Assembly: GCA_028288315.1 (NCBI GenBank)
Contig: JAQBNY010000210.1
Location: forward strand, 1-18,143
Length of the DNA stretch: 18,143 bases
Direction: 5' to 3'
Origin: Mucilaginibacter sp.
GTDB taxonomy: Bacteria > Bacteroidota > Bacteroidia > Sphingobacteriales > Sphingobacteriaceae
In this document: piece after piece, positions 15,710 to 18,143 of the stretch
How positions within the stretch are numbered: the first letter of the stretch is position 1
Layout: each line of letters begins with the position of its first letter
The notes under the pieces: generated by a model
The model's database searches: none
Told to the model about the DNA's origin: nothing
Seen by the model: the letters and a program-made list of their open reading frames with translations, nothing else
Program-made: the position numbers and the translations under genes

Positions 15710-16911
15710 ATATAGGCTTTTATCTTTGTTATTTCATCAGGATAAATCGCAATATGATGCGTGTGTATCAATACCGATTCCTTTTCGTTAACTATTGCTT
15801 TTGAGGGTAGGGCAGGCATGTGGCATGTTATACATTTTGCCTGTAATACTTTTGCATCAAGCTTATCTGCCATTTTACACACGTTGTGGTTTGCAGTTTT
15901 ATGGCAGGCTTGGCAGCGTTGGGCAAACAGCGCCATATCATTACGCTCGTTTTTATGGGTATTGTGGCAGGTAGAGCAATCCATTTGGCTGCTTATATAA
16001 CATTTGCTGGTTTTTAACATATCCAGCTGGTCGCCGTGTACATCAATGTGGGCCAGATCTAAAGGCCCTGCAGATAGTGCGTGTTTTTTATAGTCGGTGA
16101 GTTTATCGCCGGGTTTAAAATCAAATATCGATTTAGAATTTTGGGTTTGTGTACCCGAGTGGCATGTGCCGCAAAGGTCTATCTTCTGTTCGCGGGTTAA
16201 AGCGCTTATTTTGGTAATGTATTTTGCAGTTTTAACGGTTGGGTTTTCTGTTTGGAAATTTACATGCTGCTTTGCACCGCCGTGGCAGCGTTCACAGTCA
16301 ATACTCAATATTACCGAGCCTTTTTGGAAGCCTATTGCATCGCCCGAGAAACTTGGAAGCTTACCCGGTTCAGTTTTAGCGTTTGATGTATGGCACTCCA
16401 TGCAGCGTAAATTTATCATCCTGTCAAAACTGGCTATAACGGTATCATAACCGGGGCTCATAATCCAATGATTTTTGGTGTTATCAAATGATACGGGTAA
16501 CTGAAATAATTCGTTCTCTTTCCAATACAAATAGCTTTCGCCTTTAACGCCACCCATAGTAATATCTATTCGTGCGGTTTCTACCTTTTGGCCATTTACA
16601 TAATTAGTTTGGTATAAACCGCTATCGGTTTTGGTCATCACAACCTTTGTATGATCATTATAGGTAAAGCTATTTAACCCCGGTAAAAAATTGCCGTGTA
16701 CTGTTTTGGTTGTTGCCGGCGAAGATGCAATATAATGCGCCATATGCGGGTAGCTGTTGCCGATATCTTTGTGGCAGCTTATACAAGTTTTAGCACCTGC
16801 ATAAGCTTCGCCCCGTGGATCTTGTACCTCTTTAGTGCTTAAGCATTGCGATAAAATAACTACCAGCGGAAATAAAAAAATAGGTAACAGCAGTAATTTC
16901 CTTTTGGCCAT
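15697..16911 (-). CDS. Heptaheme c-type cytochrome lipoprotein
   Basis: Seven CxxCH heme sites can be read: CISCH (C43), CMECH (C170), CERCH (C206), CGTCH (C247), CSTCH (C312), CQACH (C333) and CITCH (C360). A lipoprotein signal ends at SQC (C23), placing it on a membrane facing the periplasm or outside. Residues about 65-160 have no heme and carry a conserved-looking beta-rich stretch (GNFLPGLNSF, YLYWKENELFQLPVSFD) of the type found in cytochrome c-554-like multiheme proteins. Extra cysteines C304 and C345 could form a disulfide. It is 404 residues and complete. It converges on the cytochrome/FG-GAP operon, so it is a separate transcript. Electron transfer is secure as a general role. Its donor and acceptor are unknown, and I see no nitrite-reductase or hydroxylamine-oxidoreductase catalytic signature. 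Confidence 0.9.
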   Translation of the reverse strand: MAKRKLLLLPIFLFPLVVILSQCLSTKEVQDPRGEAYAGAKTCISCHKDIGNSYPHMAHYIASSPATTKTVHGNFLPGLNSFTYNDHTKVVMTKTDSGLYQTNYVNGQKVETARIDITMGGVKGESYLYWKENELFQLPVSFDNTKNHWIMSPGYDTVIASFDRMINLRCMECHTSNAKTEPGKLPSFSGDAIGFQKGSVILSIDCERCHGGAKQHVNFQTENPTVKTAKYITKISALTREQKIDLCGTCHSGTQTQNSKSIFDFKPGDKLTDYKKHALSAGPLDLAHIDVHGDQLDMLKTSKCYISSQMDCSTCHNTHKNERNDMALFAQRCQACHKTANHNVCKMADKLDAKVLQAKCITCHMPALPSKAIVNEKESVLIHTHHIAIYPDEITKIKAYIKKK

Positions 16912-16994
16912 CAGGTAAATTGGTTTATTTGTTAATAATAGTCAATAATCAGGAAATTATCATCCATTAATATAAGTTTTTATTATAGTTAGAA

Positions 16995-17044
16995 GTACGA
17001 ATAGTAACGTACGAAACCGCACGTACAACTGTTCGTTATCGTAC
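16995..17044. promoter_or_regulatory. Phased dyads GTnCG-N4-CGnAC, candidate activator sites
   Basis: GTACG-AAAC-CGCAC (17009-17022) and GTTCG-TTAT-CGTAC (17031-17044) share the same geometry. Their centres are 22 bp apart, about two helical turns. A further GTACG at 16995-16999 may be a third half-site. They lie roughly 85-110 bp before the start point predicted from the sigma-54-like promoter, the usual place for enhancer sites of sigma-54 activators. Confidence 0.5.
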
Positions 17045-17097
17045 ACCCCTGTTAAATAAAAATGCCTTCAGTGTATTAAAAACAAGGTTTTGTTGCG

Positions 17098-17113
17098 TGG
17101 CATTTGCTTTGTC
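17098..17113 (+). promoter_or_regulatory. Candidate sigma-54 promoter for the ABC permease gene
   Basis: TGGCAT-ttgct-TTGTC places TGGCA and TTG with the spacing of the -24/-12 consensus TGGCACGnnnnTTGCW. The weak point is GT instead of GC at -12. Transcription would start near 17124, about 32 nt before the ATG at 17156. Confidence 0.4.
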
Positions 17114-17155
17114 AAAATTTAGGTGTCACTCAAAACTTAAATAAACTATTTTGCT

Positions 17156-18143
17156 ATGTTAAAAAACTTATTTAAAACCGCCTGGCGTAATGTATCGCGT
17201 CATAAATCGTACACGTTCATTAACATAATAGGCCTGGGCTCGGGCATTGCCATTTGCCTTGTTATTTTTGTGCTGATACAATTTCATTCCAGCTTTGATA
17301 ATTTTCACAGTAAAAAAGACCGAATATACCGCCTGCTTACAGAGTACCACCATGCCGATTCAAAGGATATCTTTTACGGATCAGGTATACCGCGTGCTGT
17401 GCCTCAGTCGCTAAAAGCTGATATACCTGAAATTGAGCAGGCAGCACCTATTTATCATCAAAACGATGAACAGTTACAAGTGTTAAATGCCGAAGGGCAA
17501 ATAGAGAAGAAATTTAAAGAAACCGAAGGCGTATTTGCCACCAATCCTGCCTTCTTTAAAATATTTGATTTCCCGTTGCTTGAGGGCACTGCCGCATCAT
17601 TAAAAGACCCGAATACGGTTTTATTGAGTAAGGAAACTGCCGAAAAATATTTTGGCGACTGGAGAATCGCCATGGGTAAAACCATTAAATGGAACAATAA
17701 AGATGTATTAAAGGTAACCGGAATACTGGCATCTATGCCCAAAAACACCGATTTCCAGCTAAAGGTTGTAATATCATTAGGGACAGGTTTTACAGCAGAT
17801 ATACTTAAATCAAAAGATTGGGATAGCACCGGAAGTAATTTTGGCTGTTATGTGTTATTAGCTCCAAATGTTAACGAGGCACACCTTACCCAAAGGCTGC
17901 GTGCCCTTGTAAAAAGAAACCACACGCCTGATAATAAAGATAGCGAAATAGCACAGGCATTGGTTAATGTGCATTTTGATAATAAAGCGGGTAACTATTC
18001 AAACAAATCCATTACTCCGCAAATGATTAAAATGCTGTGGATGATAGCTTTATTTATTTTGGTTATTGCCTGCGTAAACTTTATAAACCTGGCCACTGCA
18101 CAGGCTGTTAACCGTGCAAAAGAAGTAGGTGTACGTAAGGTAC
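17156..18143 (+). CDS. ABC transporter permease, MacB/FtsX family (3' end outside window)
   Basis: The ATG at 17156 opens MLKNLFKTAWRNVSRHKSY, the usual start of the large FtsX-type permeases of Sphingobacteriaceae. The first transmembrane helix spans about residues 21-43. An extracytoplasmic MacB_PCD-like domain runs to about 285 (FFKIFDFPLLEG, VLLSKETAEKYFGD). A second helix (about 293-315) follows, with the FtsX-domain motif ACVNFINLATAQA then RAKEVGVRKV at the window edge. About 329 residues are visible of a family normally near 790 with two FtsX domains. Such proteins usually work with a separate ATPase, not seen here. The substrate is unknown; mechanotransmission or export of lipoproteins, peptides or drugs are family possibilities. 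The upstream region suggests control by sigma-54 and a dimeric activator. Confidence 0.9.
   Translation, partial: MLKNLFKTAWRNVSRHKSYTFINIIGLGSGIAICLVIFVLIQFHSSFDNFHSKKDRIYRLLTEYHHADSKDIFYGSGIPRAVPQSLKADIPEIEQAAPIYHQNDEQLQVLNAEGQIEKKFKETEGVFATNPAFFKIFDFPLLEGTAASLKDPNTVLLSKETAEKYFGDWRIAMGKTIKWNNKDVLKVTGILASMPKNTDFQLKVVISLGTGFTADILKSKDWDSTGSNFGCYVLLAPNVNEAHLTQRLRALVKRNHTPDNKDSEIAQALVNVHFDNKAGNYSNKSITPQMIKMLWMIALFILVIACVNFINLATAQAVNRAKEVGVRKV

Noticed and set aside
15761..16450. Plus-strand open frames opposite the heptaheme cytochrome
   Set aside because: They mirror the CxxCH-rich minus-strand gene, whose seven heme motifs and signal peptide make it the real coding strand.
17168..17829. Minus-strand open frames within the ABC permease
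   Set aside because: The plus-strand frame encodes an uninterrupted FtsX/MacB-like protein with characteristic motifs.
1..18143. CRISPR arrays, tRNA/rRNA genes, insertion sequences, prophage or integration sites
   Set aside because: No regularly spaced repeats, tRNA-like folds, transposase or integrase motifs were seen in any part of the window.

Overview
The window looks like a chromosome segment of a soil or plant-associated member of the Bacteroidota, most likely family Sphingobacteriaceae (Mucilaginibacter/Pedobacter type). This rests on low GC content, a SusC/SusD pair with textbook signatures, many lipoproteins with short Cys-terminated signal peptides, TAnnTTTG-type promoter boxes, and an FtsX/MacB-like permease typical of this family. 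Genus placement is inference from general resemblance.

Layout. (1) Positions 1-613, minus strand: a truncated NrtR/AraR-like regulator with a degenerate Nudix domain. It is divergent from a GH3 beta-glucosidase (904-3105, plus), and the shared spacer holds a direct repeat overlapping a promoter. The GH3 signal peptide (from 797) is separated from the enzyme body by a one-base frame break. (2) Positions 3106-3925: an 820-bp AT-rich spacer with a terminator, three hairpins or palindromes and no gene. (3) Positions 3926-9069: a susC-susD operon closed by a strong terminator at 9084-9121. (4) Positions 9150-15648: three tightly spaced plus-strand genes, all predicted lipoproteins. They are a 1190-aa FG-GAP/VCBS protein with an ASPIC/UnbV domain, a vanadium-haloperoxidase/PAP2-type enzyme with every vanadate ligand in place, and a c-type cytochrome fused to FG-GAP repeats. 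A 13-bp-stem terminator ends the operon. (5) Positions 15697-16911, minus strand and convergent: a seven-heme c-type cytochrome lipoprotein. (6) Positions 17156-18143, plus, truncated: an ABC transporter permease. Its upstream region has a sigma-54-like promoter and two phased dyads that look like activator sites.

How it may work together. SusC/SusD import an oligosaccharide or other large nutrient across the outer membrane, and the GH3 enzyme trims beta-linked sugars under control of the Nudix-type repressor. The 9150-15648 operon is the most unusual part. It would place a propeller scaffold, a peroxide-dependent haloperoxidase-fold enzyme and a heme protein together on the envelope, next to a further multiheme lipoprotein. 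A joint oxidative or electron-transfer role is my inference. The sequence shows only the domains, the intact active-site residues and the gene order.
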